From the NCBI GenBank assembly GCA_038277395.1, contig CM076190.1, positions 243,207,256-243,271,255 on the forward strand: a DNA stretch of 64,000 nucleotides, given 5' to 3'. The notes under the pieces are model-generated. The model saw nothing but the letters and a program-made list of their open reading frames with translations, ran no database searches and was not told the origin of the DNA. The DNA is from Dryocosmus kuriphilus. Lineage: Eukaryota; Arthropoda; Insecta; Hymenoptera; Cynipidae. The translations under genes were made by a program, and so were the position numbers. This document shows positions 34,080 through 45,651 of the stretch, in pieces. Each line of letters begins with the position of its first letter. Position 1 is the stretch's first letter.

Positions 34080-34800
34080 ACGTTAGGGGGGAAGTGAGAG
34101 AAGTAAGAAAAAGTGGGAAGAGTGGGACAAACTATGGAAAGAGGAGAAAGACAAGGTATGGGAGAAATTAGAGAGCATACAGAATAGACAGAGAGAGGTT
34201 CAGGAGCATAGGAAAAACGACAAACAGTTGGAAGAGCGGGTAAGAAAACTACGAGAAATCAGAAACGAGCATATAGGGAAGGAAACAGAGAAAATGGAAG
34301 TAATAAAAGGGAGTGATGAAACATGCGAAATGTGAATAAAAGCTTGAATACGTGATTGAGTGAGATTAAAAGAAAACTGGAAGTGTCAGAAAGGCAAAGA
34401 GGAAAAAAAACGTCATAGTTGAGGGTTTGAAAGTGGAGAGTGAAACCAAGAGGGAAGCGGAAATAAAGAATCAAATAAGAGATATCGGAATGCAGGTAAA
34501 TATAGAAGATGTTAAGTGAATAGCTGATCGAAGAAAGGAAAAGAAGGAATGTTTCTAGTAAAAATAGGAAATGAGGAGGATAAAAAGAAAGTAATGTATG
34601 AGAAAAAATCATTGAGGGGTAGAAGGGAAAGAATTGAAGAATATTTGACATGGAGGAGAGAAAAAGGAGGTGGCAAATAGAACAAAGGGCATGGGTTAAG
34701 AGGAAAAAAGGAGCCAGCGTAAAGACTGGGAAAGATAGGCTGTGGGTAAACGGAGAGGTGTGGATATGGGATGAGAAAGTTGAAGAACTGAAGGAACGCA
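34080..34800 (+). pseudogene. Non-LTR retrotransposon ORF1 relic
   Basis: The region translates, across several frames, into Glu/Lys/Arg-rich coiled-coil-like sequence (SLSEIKRKLEVSERQRGK-like near 34360). This leads into ERKRRWQIEQRAWVKRKKG and DRLWVNGEVWIWDEKVEEL at 34650-34790. The latter resembles the ORF1 C-terminus of LINEs I associate with ants and wasps. ORF1 proteins bind the element RNA. Frames are broken upstream of 34650. Family call rests on memory and on position before the endonuclease. Confidence 0.55.
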
Positions 34801-34919
34801 GAGAAAAGACGGAGGAGGGAGGAAGAAACGATGTAAATTATGATGACACTGGGGCAGCGGGGGGGGACTACACACGAAAAAAGGAATTAAAGGAAAGGAA
34901 TAATGTAGGAAGAGACAAA

Positions 34920-37710
34920 AAGAAAGAAGTAAAGATATCATTTTGGAATGTGTCAGGGTTTAAAGAACAAAGATACAGGATTCTGAGAAGAACTGTAAAA
35001 GTGGGATGTGATAATGATGAGTGAAACATGGATGATGAAAAGGACTGGAAAAGCATGAAAAGAAGGTTACCGAGGAGGATATGTATGGGAGATGCAAGGA
35101 GCAAGAAAGAAAAAAGTGAAAGGGAGAGTAATGGGTGGAATGTTTGTCAGGGGTAAGAAAGGAATTAGTAGTAGAGGAGGAAGAACGTGACAATGCGGAA
35201 GAAAACAAAGGGAACAATGGTGCGAAAAATAAGAGTGGGAAAAAAAGAGGAGATAGTGTGAAATGGAGGGGACCTGAATGGTTGGACTGGAAACTAGGGA
35301 AAAAAATGTGGGATGAAGAAAACGAGATATTTATGAGAAACTCGAGGCAAAGAGGAACAGACGGAGAGAGTGAAAAACGCTTCTAAACCTGATAGGAGAG
35401 GCTGAAAGGTTCATATGTAATGGCAATACAAGAGAGGGGATGAAAACGGAGAATTTACGTTTACAGGCAAAGGAGACACGGTAATCGACTACATTCTAGC
35501 AGAAGAAAGAATCAGGAAATTGATGGTTAGAATGAAAGTAGGGAAGGTGATAGAGTCCAAACACTTCCCAGTGATAGCAATATTAAGAAGGGGGAGGATC
35601 AAAAGCGAAAGAGGGAAAAAAGAGAAGATGGGGAAAAAAATTGAAAATGTGGACATGGGGGCAGGATAAGTTAAGGGAATTCACAGAAAAAATGGAAAAC
35701 GAGGATTGGGGAGAAATAGAAGAAGAAGGAATATTAAGACGACAGAAAAAACTTAAAGAGGTGGTCGAAAAGATTAGGGACGAGGTGTGACCCGTAAACG
35801 AAGCAGAAAATTGTAAGAGAAGGTGGTGAGATGAGGAATGCAGAGTGAGTAAAGTGAATATAAAAGAATGTGTGAGAAAATGGAGGATTGGGGAAATGAA
35901 TAAGAAGAGTACAATAGGAGGAAAAGAGAGCATGAGAGAATGTTGAGCGAAAAGGAGCAAAAGGAGAAAGAAAGGTACTTTAAAGAGGTTGAGAAAGCGG
36001 TTAAGGAAAGGGAGGGAATGGAAAGTGATAAATAGGGAAAGGGGAGGAAGAAAAGGTATAAACGAGGAAATAGGGATGAAAGAATGGACAGAATACTTTA
36101 AGGGATTGCTAGGAGGTGTGGGAAATAGGGTGCGCGGAGATGGGAGGAAAGTTGTTGCAGGAGAAGAGGACGGAGTAAACGAGATAAGTAGAGAGGAGAT
36201 AAGTGCAGCAATCGCAAAGTTGAAAGGAAATAAGGCAACAGAGGAGGACAGCATAGAGGATGAAGCACTGATATATTGTAGGGAAAGGGTGAGAGAAGAG
36301 ATGTGGAGGATTTGTAATAAGTTATGGAAAGGAGAAGGATGGCTGGAAGAGTGGAGGAGAGGGCTGGTAGTGCCACTGAGTAAGAAAGGAGAGGGAAAGA
36401 ATGTGCAGGATTACAGAGTATATCACGCTTATGTCGGTAGAATACAAAGTTTACACATAGATGATCAGGAAAAGATTGGAAAGACATATCGAAGAGAAAG
36501 AGAGTATACGACACAACCATACAGGTTTTAGGAAGGGGATGGGGACAACAGACAATATATACGTGCTCAAGTATTCAGTCAATAGGAACCTAGTTCAGAA
36601 GAAAGGGAAACCTGTCGCAATATTTGTAGACTTGAAAGCAGCGTTTGACTTAGTCAAAGGAAGGGTGCTTTGGAAATCCTTGAAAGAAAGAGAAACAGAA
36701 GAAAGTCTGGCAGAGAGGATAAAAGAAATATTTGTCGAAACTAGGATGAAGGTAAGAATGAATGTGATTAGAACGAAGATGATGTGTTTTAGAAAGAGAA
36801 AGTATAAAATAGAAGATGAATGGCAAGGTGGTGGAACTGGTAGAAGAGTTTTGTTACTTAGGCTTTTGGTTCGAAACAGGAGGAGGAAACGGAATACAGG
36901 TGAGAAAGAGGTTGGAAAGTGGAAGCAAGGTAATGGGCCAAGTGCGGTGGATAGGAAAGAGGAGGTTCAAGGATGATTGGAGAATGAGAGTTTGGACTTT
37001 GGATCTTTGATGTATTAGTGTGGTCAGTGGTAAGTTATGGAGCGGAAATATGGGGATGGAAGGAATATAAGAGAGTAGAAAGCATGCAGGAGAGATTTCT
37101 GAGATGGTTCATGGGGGTAGGATGGAGCTGTCCAGGTTATATGCTGAGGGAAGTGTTAGGCCGAGAAAAAATGGTGGTAAGGCAACTAAAAAGGGCATGG
37201 AATTTTGAGGAAAAGCTAAGGAGGGGGAAGGAAGTAAGGTAGCACAAGCGTGTTTAAGAGAGATAGAAGACAAAGAAAGAAGGGGAATATGGGACGGTCG
37301 AAATGAGAAGGAGAAATGTACGCAAGGAGGAGAGAATGGAGTATGGATGTGGGGAGTAGAGAGTGGCTAGGAATAGAGGAAGAGATTCTGGCTAGACGAG
37401 GTGAGGAAAGATGGACAAAAATCTTGGAGTCGATGTTCGACAGTTGGTACAGAATGGTCAAGAGGGAAGGAGAGCCAGAGTATCTAGGAAGGAAAAAGAA
37501 GGAGAGTAAATGTATCAGAGTGATAAGATTTAGAACGGGAGAGGGTATAAGCGAATGCAGGTATTGGATGAATGAGGAGGGGAGTGGTTGTAGAGTATGT
37601 GGGTACGAACTGAAATCATGGGTGCATGTGTTAGAGAGATGTACAGAAAACGAAGGAGAAGGGAAGAGTGTGGAAGAGAGAGTGAAAGAGATTCTGAATT
37701 ATGAATAGAC
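34920..37710 (+). pseudogene. Non-LTR retrotransposon ORF2 relic (endonuclease-RT-CCHC-like)
   Basis: The endonuclease start is KKEVKISFWNVSGFKEQ (34918), the hydrophobic first strand of APE nucleases. Further on are the pre-RT region KGINEEIGMKEWTEYFKGLL (36055), EISREEISAAIAKLKGNKAT, GLVVPLSKKGEGKNVQDYR, then GFRKGMGTTDNIYVLKYSVN and RT motif A PVAIFVDLKAAFDLVKGRVL (36620). An internal deletion near 36760 removes the YADD core, so the frame jumps to KMMCFRKRKYKIEDEW and the thumb EEFCYLGFWFETGGGNGIQV. The C-terminus has CRVCGYELKSWVHVLERC (37590), a Cys/His motif usual in this clade. More than ten frame changes or stops. It would have nicked target DNA and reverse-transcribed the RNA; dead here. 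Confidence 0.85.
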
Positions 37711-37989
37711 AGGGGAGGGATGGATGAAGAAGCTGGAAAAGTTAAGAGAGAGAATAGGCCTCATGATATAGTTAAAAGATATTAAAGATATAAATTAGAA
37801 CCGAACAAGGAATTACCAAATATAGATTGGCAAAGGTAAGAGGAAACGGAAGACCTGGTCTCGATCGCAAGCGTATAAATTTAGGAATAAATTTAAGAAT
37901 ACGATAAAAACATATGTGTGTCATAGTGTAAGAGAACGATGAGGGAGAATATAGTTTAAGGAATTGGATTGTAAACATATGTAATAATT

Positions 37990-38220
37990 TTGTGAAGACT
38001 TTTAAGCCCGTAAAAAAAAAATGAATAAAGACATAATTTTCCGAAAAATATTAATTCTCAGCAAAATCCTAAAATTTCAAATCAAAAAAACTGCTGAAAC
38101 TCCACCCAAAAAATTATTTTTCAACCAAAAATGAAACAGCTAAATTTTGAATAAAAAGGATTAAATTTAACCCAAAACATTTGACTTTTCATCCAGAAAG
38201 CATGACTTTTCAAGAAAGGA
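37990..38220 (-). repeat. Degenerate TTGAAAATTCAAC array, reverse polarity, continued
   Basis: Short continuation of the 30920-33230 array on the far side of the non-LTR insertion (CAACCAAAAATGAAACAGCT, GACTTTTCATCCAGAAAGC). Confidence 0.6.
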
Positions 38221-38226
38221 TTCCAA

Positions 38227-38697
38227 CTTGAATTTCAAGTCAATTTCGATTTTCCTTTATTTTTCCTTTTTTACCTTTAATTTTTTAGTTAAAGTAATTT
38301 ACATATATTATATAGTATGTCATATTTATATTTAAGCTTGTATTTCAAGTTCACTCTAGTGATTTTTCCTTTTTCTTCCCTCCCTTGTTTTTCGGTTCTT
38401 TTATTTTAGAAAAGATATATAAAAATTTCCTTTATCTGCCCTTCTCTATTTTTCAAAAAAATAAAGATATAGGAAAATTTAAATACTTTCTCTATAAGAT
38501 TAAAAGAAAGTTATAACTGATTGAAAATCAAGTTTGAAAGTAAATATATTATAACATATATAGATTACTTTAGTTCATAAATGAAAAATAAAGAAGGAAG
38601 AATAAAGTGAAGATCATTGAAAGGGATTTGAATTTTCTTTATTTTCCCTCTTTATTCTTTATATTAATTATTTACTATTAAATGAAAGGATTTTTCC

Positions 38698-38755
<58 letters not shown>

Positions 38756-38844
38756 TATATTCAAGTTGAATTTCAAGTCAATTTCAATTTTACTTTATTT
38801 TTCCTTCCTTATTTTTGAAAAGAGATATAAAAATGTATATGTAT

Positions 38845-38878
<34 letters not shown>
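38227..38878. repeat. AT-rich block with microsatellites and CTTGAATTTCAAG motif
   Basis: CAACTTGAATTTCAAGTCAA at 38228 recurs as CAAGTTGAATTTCAAGTCAA at 38761 and again at 40195 beyond the LTR. An (AT)n run lies at 38699-38752 and another at 38848-38876. The motif is near-palindromic. The arrangement suggests one AT-rich repeat split by the insertion at 38879-40080. Confidence 0.6.
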
Positions 38879-40006
38879 TGACGGGGTAATCTAGCCCCGC
38901 ACAATTTGAACTTAATTACACTCGATCTAAGTTACTAGAATTGGGGAAGCGGCCAGTTAAGGTACTACTCACCAACGATGGGGAATACTCAAAGAATAAT
39001 AAAATCAGCTAACGAGAGAGGCGCATAATAATAGTTATTATTTCAATAATTTTCTTGCTCGTAACTTTTATAATTTCATGTCCACCTTCCGAGGAGGGCA
39101 TGTGCCTTTACTGACGTCAGCTCCGAGGTCTTGTTTCCATGGACAGGCATGCGGACAGAAAAGGTGATATTAAATCGTGGGACTAAGCCTTGGTGTAGGT
39201 GGTTGGAAGTGATTCCCGACCATTCAAGGACACCTGGGTTGCCGCACCTAACTTCACGTCCGCCAGGCGGCAATAGTCACCATCAGAAGTCAACATGGCG
39301 GAGGTGGGAGCTTGGCGTTCGGAGGATGGTGGACACGGGAGGCAGCACTGGTTCCAGGCGAAACCTGGCGGGAGAATATTGCAGCGCGACTCGCGCATCT
39401 GTATGGTACACCTTCCTTAGATTAGCGACGACCACGCCTGGGGTTGACTAACGTCCTTGCCTCCGTTTGACGCGGCAGCGGAAAGCCGCCTGTGAGTTTT
39501 TAGTCAGTAGTACATTGACGAGTTGAATTGACAGACGTTCTGACGCAGTAATTTTGAGATGCCAGTAACGGAATCCAAAAATGCCTGGTCCTGGATCCCT
39601 CAGGGGAAGACGGATAATCCAGGGTGGGCGCTCAGTATAGTATTTTTGTTTCTCGGCTTATTTTTCACTCAGTGAATTTAGGTTGTGATTTTGTTTCAAG
39701 TCTTATGATGTTCCGTGGGGAATATCCATCTTCGTAATGGGGTGGCGTCAGTCGGCCACACCGGTGTTCTAATGTTTTATCGAATCTAGGATTCCTCAGA
39801 TTGTACCGCGTTATTTCCGGGTATATGTGGGGTATAATTTACAATAAAAAGTTTCTTTGAGTTGAATGAAAGTGTCTCGTAATTCGCCCGTTTACCACGT
39901 TGTTCTTACCACTCCCCTCTACTGCGATTCTGAGTGCGGGGCACTATCGGCGCTTAAGATTTAGTGTTATACTTTGGTAATTTTTGTAATAAAATCCCTG
40001 GCGCCC
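38879..40006 (+). mobile_element. Probable solo LTR plus primer-binding site
   Basis: A block of about 1.1 kb of balanced base composition stands out from its AT-rich surroundings. It begins TGACGGGGTAATCTAGCCCC, has a polyadenylation signal AATAAA near 39843, and is followed at 39999 by TGGCGCCC, a common primer-binding sequence of gypsy-type elements. After about 70 further bases the AT microsatellite resumes, so the internal region and second LTR are missing. The LTR end does not read CA, which weakens the call. Frames at 39076-39451 are not recognisable. Confidence 0.45.
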
Positions 40007-40079
40007 TTCAGTCAAGAGTTGAAAATATTAAAAGTGAAATAGTGGTATTAAATTGAAAATTGGAAAAAGAGTCGCCATC

Positions 40080-40083
<4 letters not shown>

Positions 40084-40168
<85 letters not shown>
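40084..40168. repeat. (AT)n microsatellite
   Basis: Two long AT dinucleotide runs separated by a single irregularity near 40129. The frame at 40060-40362 through it is not credible. Confidence 0.9.
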
Positions 40169-40173
<5 letters not shown>

Positions 40174-40285
40174 ATGACATTTTATTTATGTTCCAACTTG
40201 AATTTCAAGTCAAGAAAAATTAAAATAATTTTGTTGAAAGCTAGGCTTTTTTTGCTTCAAAATGTAGCTGTTGCATTTATATATA

Positions 40286-41554
40286 CAGACTGTTCCATAA
40301 GGCAAAGTATGCGTTTTCTCGAAAAGTTTCAAAGAAAACTTCATTTTTCTTTTTTCCTATGAAAAAACGCTATAAAAATTAAGGCGGACTCCACTTAATA
40401 AACCGTCCAATCGCCTTTATTCTGGATAATGGCCTGACACATTTTGGGCATGCTCTCGACCAGTTTTTCGGCATATTCTGAAGATAGAGAGCGCCATACC
40501 TCTCTAACTCGTCCAGAGAGCTGCTTAAGGGTGAATACATGCTTTCCTGCAAGTTTTCTCTTAACGACACTCCACACATTTTCAATTGAATTTGCATCAG
40601 GAGATTGTGAAGGCCAGTCCAAGGTCACGACGTCATTTTCTGCTTTCCAACTCGTGCAGAGGCGACTGCGATTTTTAGGTTCGTTGTCCTCTTAAAGGAT
40701 CCAAACCTCATTGTTGGCTCCAAAAATTTTTCCTGCAGACTTCAGAAGACCATTTCTGTAGATCTTGACCACTCTTTGAACGTTTAGGTTCTCAGTAAAA
40801 AGCTCTAAACAGTCAAAACCGCACTGTGAGAAGCATCCCCAAGCATGGACCTATATGGGGTGTTTAACAGTTCGGTGAAGGAACTGCTCACCACAGCCTG
40901 ATCAGGCACATTTTATGGGAACCCATGCTTAAAAGGACGCTTCGTCGAAAAAAATTACATTTGATCAATCGCGATCATTATTTTCCGTAGCCCATGCATA
41001 GCGTTTTTGCACGTGAACCTCTGAGAGCAGGGATTTCTGCCTCATGCTACGGTACTGCACTTTTGCCTCAGCTAATCTGCGTCTTATGGTGTTTATACGA
41101 ACCTTTAGTCCCTTCGCGCTAGCTTAGCTTTTGCTTCGCGCAGCCGCAGAGCTGGGTTGCGCTTGAACAGTGCGATGACCGCCTTATCCTCCTTACTCGA
41201 CGTTGCTCGCATTTCTCCTCATCCCGGCAGATCGTCGACTGTTTTTGTGTCCCTATACCGCTCCACCCACATTTGCACAAAGTGCTTAGACTTTTTAAGC
41301 ACTTTAGCAGCGGCTCAGTACGAAAAATGTGGTCCGTGTTTATTGGTGCACAAAAGCGCAGCCTCAAAACGTTTAGCGTATACAGCACTCATTGCACAAT
41401 CTTGTGCAATATCTGACACTTCGAACGAGAGAGAAGCGAATCAGCGGTTCCGCCTTAGCCCTTCAAACGTACAGTCAGGCAAAAAAAAAAGAAAGGATAA
41501 AAAACCTTTGAAACTTTTCATGAAAACGCGTACCCTGTCTTGTGGAAGAGACTG
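40286..41554 (-). mobile_element. Tc1-like DNA transposon with TIRs and TA target sites
   Basis: Inverted ends of about 50 bp: CAGACTGTTCCATAAGGCAA at 40286 matches the complement of the right end at 41554 with about 80 percent identity, and both share GCGTTTTC--GAAAAGTTTC. A TA dinucleotide stands immediately outside each end (40284-40285, 41555-41556), as expected for Tc1/mariner insertion. Length 1269 bp is normal for the group. Confidence 0.88.
40390..41430 (-). pseudogene. Tc1-like transposase
   Basis: Minus-strand blocks in order: an N-terminal helix-turn-helix region in mixed frames (FVQMWVERYRDTKTVDDLPG, about 41250) and a damaged middle (VHAWG-like, ENLNVQRVVKIYRNG, about 40770). 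Then comes the second catalytic region EDNEPKNRSR (about 40680). The C-terminal block is TLDWPSQSPDANSIENVWSV (40590), where E in IENVW is the third catalytic residue, ending LVESMPKMCQAIIQNKGDW at 40395. Tc1 transposases cut and paste the element into TA. The last 78 codons are open but the rest has many stops, so this copy is dead. Confidence 0.85.
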
Positions 41555-41569
41555 TACTACTCTTTTGTA

Positions 41570-43120
41570 AATTCAAGTTTTTCTTTCAACAATTTGTCTT
41601 CGGTTAAAACGGCATTATTTTTGGTTGACAAGATAACGATTTTTATTTACATAATTTAAAAGTTTTATTAAAATTTCACTCTTGGATGAAAAATCATGTT
41701 TTTTGCTTCAAAAATCCTTTTTTAGGGTGGATATTTCAAATATTTTTGTTGTGAAGAAATCTTTTTTCTTGTTCAAAAGACAAATATAATATTTTTGTTT
41801 GAGAATATATCTGTCATGGTTGAAAATTCCACTACTTTTTTAAAGTTCGCATTTCTCATTTAAACATAACACTACTACGTCGAAAAATTTTTTCTTGTTG
41901 ATAATGCATCCATTTTCAATTAAAAATTATTTCTTTGTTGTTGAAAATGTGCCTTTTTAATGAAAATCTCAAATACTCTTGTTCAAAGTTACGTTTTTTT
42001 TTGTTTAAAATTCAACTATTTTTGTTTCAAAATTAACCATTTTTTTATCTAGGGCAGTTTGTTTTTGACTAGGAATTCCTCTCTGATTTTACATTCAATT
42101 TTGGTTGAAAAATAATAGTATTGGGCTGAAATCTCTACTGTTTGCATGAAAATAGAGTTTTTTGTTGAAAATTCATCTTCCTTGTGTGCGAGTTCAACTG
42201 CTTGATTGAAAAAGTCTTTTTAGGTAGATAATCGACTATTTATGATACAAGAGTAATCTTTTTTTGTTTAGGTGAACTATAACATTTTGTTTTAAAAATT
42301 CAACTGCAAAAGTCAAAAATGTATTTAAAAAAAATTAGAAATGTGAAACATGCTTGTTTAATTTTCAACTGCTACATCTTTGGTTGAGAATTTGAAAATT
42401 CATCTATTTTGAATGATAATCAATTTTTCGTTGTCAGAAATTCGTTTCTTTAGTTCATAATTCAACTATTTTTTGCTGAAAAATAACACTTTTTGTTTCG
42501 CAAGACAACTGTTATGTTTCTGGATAAGGATTCATCTTTTTTATGTGAGAATTAACATTTCTAGTAAAAAAATGAAATATGTTGTGGGATATTCCGCAAA
42601 TTTTGTTACAAATTCGTTTTTAGATGAAAACTAATTATTCTATTGTAGAAAATTCATCTTTTTGGGGTCAGTATTTAACTTTATTACCTAATGAAAACTC
42701 CTCTTTTTGAATTAACATTTCAACTATTTGTAATCGTACATTTTGTTAAAAATTTGTCTCTTTTAGTTGAAAATGAAGCTATTTCGTTGAATGTTCATGT
42801 TTGTCTTTCTGAAAAATTAACGTTTTTTAAACTAAAAATTTAAATAATTAGCTGAAATCTCAACTGTTAAATTTTTGTGGAAAAGTTGGGAATTTAACTA
42901 TTTTTGTTTCAAAGCTAAACCTTTTTTCAAAACTTATGTGTTCCATTTTTCATGAACCTTTTTTTTATAAAAAATTCAACTTGTAAAATTGAAATATTTT
43001 GATGAAAAGCTCGAATATGTTGGTTGAAACCTAACACTCCTTAGTAGAAAACTCAATTATTTTTCGTTCAAAATTTACCTAATCCATTTTTGGTTTAATT
43101 TTTTATCGTTGGCTGAAAAT
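41570..43120 (+). repeat. Degenerate TTGAAAATTCAAC array, forward polarity
   Basis: Dense variants of TTGAAAATTCAACTATTTTT, TTGTTGAAAATTCATCTTTTT and GGTTGAAAATT at 20-40-base spacing. Same motif as at 30920-33230 but read in the opposite direction on the plus strand. It continues at 44420-45110 after the GC-rich TIR element. Confidence 0.75.
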
Positions 43121-43127
43121 TCTGCTA

Positions 43128-44411
43128 CCCAGGTGCGAAATTCGGTCGGCTGCCAGAGCTTGACCAGCGGCACAAAGTCGGCCCTACACTGGCAACCGAT
43201 CTGCGTAACTAGAGTTCGGCCGACTGAGGTGTTTTTAAGCTGCCGTGGTCCCACCAACGTTGGCAACCAACGTCGGCGGCGGTCAAAAAGCCGACTGCCG
43301 GCCCAATTTTGTGAAACTTTGGGCCGAAAATCGGATAAACTGTGGCAGATAAACAGCAGTCGGCTAGCCACAAGTCACTTTGCCGCACTCGACGGTCGTC
43401 AAACCTCGGCCCAAGTATGGGCCGACCATCTGATAAACTCTGGTTTTTGCAAAAAGTCCGTGAAAGTACGGTCGGGCCGACTCTGGGCAAGAAATGGCCC
43501 GACCGTCGACATACCTTCAGCTTGTACAAGTCACCACGATGCACCCGACGGTCGGCCGAACCCTGGCCCAAATATGGGCCGAACGTCGGATATACTGTGG
43601 TTTATTGTTTTAAAAATACCGTGAAAATACGGTCGGCCCGACTCTGGGCGACGTTAGGCCCGACTGTCGGGGTAATATTATTTGATGCCCTTACTGCGCC
43701 GGACCGCCGGCTCAACTCTGTCCCATGGTTTGGCCGATAGTCAGTTTACTCTGTCGAATTGATTTAAAATTATCACAGTAGTACGGGCGCGTTTCCGCTA
43801 GGTGGCTGGCCGCAAAAGTGAGCCAAAGGTGAAATCAATCTTCGGGTCTATAAGCAGACGATTGGCAGACGGCTTTGCCAAGAAAATGACGAGCTACTGT
43901 CCTGCGTATGGTTTAAAAAGACCTCGCGTCGGCTTGCTAGTTGGGCCGAAAATTGATTCATTAAGTGGCATCAATGTTTACTGTCGATGTTTCACCAAAT
44001 TTGGAAATCAGTGGTGTGTCAACTTCGGTTCCATGGTTGGATGAACTTTTTAACCATTGTCGTGCCAGCTGTGAGAAAATAGATGGGCTTACGTTATCAT
44101 TACAATAGTTGGGCAGACCATTGGTTTCCAACGGCGGCCCAACTTTTGGTTGCCAAGGATGGCCCGACGCTTCTTGCCAATGTTGATCAACCTTTGAAAA
44201 TGTAGGTTGGCACCACATTGCTTCCCAAGGTTGGGCCTGCTTTATTTTCATAGATGATCCATCTTTGGGACCGAATGTCGCACCGGCGTTGAGATGCCAA
44301 AGGCATTTGACCTTTATCATTTAGCTGGTTGGCCCGACAGTGGCGCACAAAGTTGGATCGGCAGTCCGACGGTTGGCCCTACCGTGGGCCGACGGTCAAT
44401 TCGCAACTGGG
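43128..44411. mobile_element. GC-rich TIR element made of GGGCCGA-type repeats (MITE-like)
   Basis: Ends CCCAGGTGCGAAATTCGGTC (43128) and, in reverse complement, CCCAGTTGCGAATTGACCGT (from 44411) form inverted termini. TA stands outside each end (43126-43127, 44412-44413). The 1284-bp interior is GC-rich within AT-rich surroundings and consists of degenerate repeats of GGTCGGCCCGACTCTGGGC and ACTGTGGT/AAACTCTGGTTTTTG units at about 170-190 bp, in both orientations toward the right half (GGTTGGGCC). Long frames exist on both strands (43109-43624, 43209-43571 and others), but they overlap and follow the repeats, so I do not call a gene. It interrupts the forward-polarity array. Confidence 0.75.
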
Positions 44412-44419
44412 TATTAGAT

Positions 44420-45110
44420 TTTTTGTAGAATATTCATCTTTTTCGGTTGAGAATACAACGAGTTTATAGAAAATTCATAACTTTTGGCTGAAAAGTAAAC
44501 CATTGCATTTATGGTCTAAAATTCTTTCTCTTTCCGTTGAAAATTCAACTAGTTTGAGAAAAATTGTCAGTTCTTAGTAAGAGCTTGAAATATTTCTTTG
44601 AAAATGAACTTTTTTGCTTGAAGATATTTCCATTTTTTAATAAAGATTCATTTGCTTGTTTGGTATTTGTCTGAATTTGTTTGTTTGAAGATGCTACGTT
44701 TGGATGGAAAGTTAAAATATATTGGTTGAAAATTCAACTAATTTGTGAAAGATTTTCAGTTTTTAGTTAAAAATTAAGGTATTTCGTTTAAACCTAATCT
44801 TAGTTTTTGAAAATATAACTACATTTCATTGAAAACTCATTTATTTGTTCGAAAATATTATGCAAAGGAAGTAATGGTTAGTATTGGATCCAGCAGTTTT
44901 TTCGCGAATAAATATTGGAAATCGAATCCTTTCTTTCGAAAGAAGTGTCACGTCCAAAATCCAGCAATACTTTTTTTTCATAAGGGACGTATCATTTCTT
45001 TAATGACAGATTCAAAAATTTTGTTGGAAGTTAATTTTCTATCCAATTTTATAGTAAAGAGAAGCTCAGCGTTTCTCTATGTTGTCAAAACTTTTCAACA
45101 CTGCCCTTTA
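44420..45110 (+). repeat. Degenerate TTGAAAATTCAAC array, forward polarity, continued
   Basis: Continuation of 41570-43120 beyond the GC-rich element (GTTGAAAATTCAACTAGTTT, TTGGTTGAAAATTCAACTAA). Confidence 0.7.
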
Positions 45111-45650
45111 ATTAATAATGCGCCTTAGAATATGCCCGGATAATATTTTTCTTTTAGATTGCATTATAGTTTTTAAAATTCCCTCTGTACTAATTAGCGC
45201 ATGTGTTTCTATTTGAGGGTGAATATAACCATTTCCAATATTTTGACTTAGGTTTTTCATTAGGGTAACACGAGATCATTATCCCGTAGTTCGTAGCACT
45301 CTTCTTTGCCGTCTGATCGTGTAAGAAAATGAGAGTCATTATTTATTAAAATATTTTGAAGAAAGGTTAATACTATGAAAAAAAGTTATTCAGAAATATT
45401 AAATTGTATAGATGCGGCTGAAGTCCAGAATGAAACAGTTTTGGTTTCAGGAAAAAATTCAACGACCCCTATATGGAGGGCAGAAACCACATTTGCTTTC
45501 TAAAATTTATCTAAAAATTTATCAAAGGCCTCATTTTGGGATTTTATCTTTGCCTTCATTGTCAGAAAGTTGCTATTTACTCGTTTGCAATGTGTCGACT
45601 TTAGGATGTGAAAAATTTTCGACAATAAGGATGACCTCTTCTCACGATAG
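45111..45650. other. No recognisable feature
   Basis: AT-rich sequence between the array and the mariner; the frame 45412-45672 has no recognisable domain. Confidence 0.5.
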
Positions 45651-45651
45651 A

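Larger units (their letters stand above)
33280..37990 (+). mobile_element. Purine-rich non-LTR retrotransposon, decayed
   Basis: A roughly 4.7-kb plus-strand element whose sense strand is strikingly rich in G and A. It has a likely 5' leader (33280-34080), an ORF1 relic (34080-34800), and an ORF2 relic with endonuclease, RT and a C-terminal Cys/His motif (34920-37710). It ends near 37990. It is flanked on both sides by the reverse-polarity TTGAAAATTC array, which marks the insertion point. Long minus-strand frames here (for example 34259-34651 and 35583-36254) are antisense shadows. Confidence 0.8.

Noticed and set aside
34259..36254. Long minus-strand frames rich in Phe, Leu, Ser and Pro
   Set aside because: They are antisense to the purine-rich non-LTR element, whose bias depletes stops on the opposite strand.
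43109..43740. Overlapping long frames of 120-171 codons in the GC-rich element on both strands
   Set aside because: They follow the internal repeats, exist on both strands and in several frames, and show no domain; high GC alone removes stop codons.
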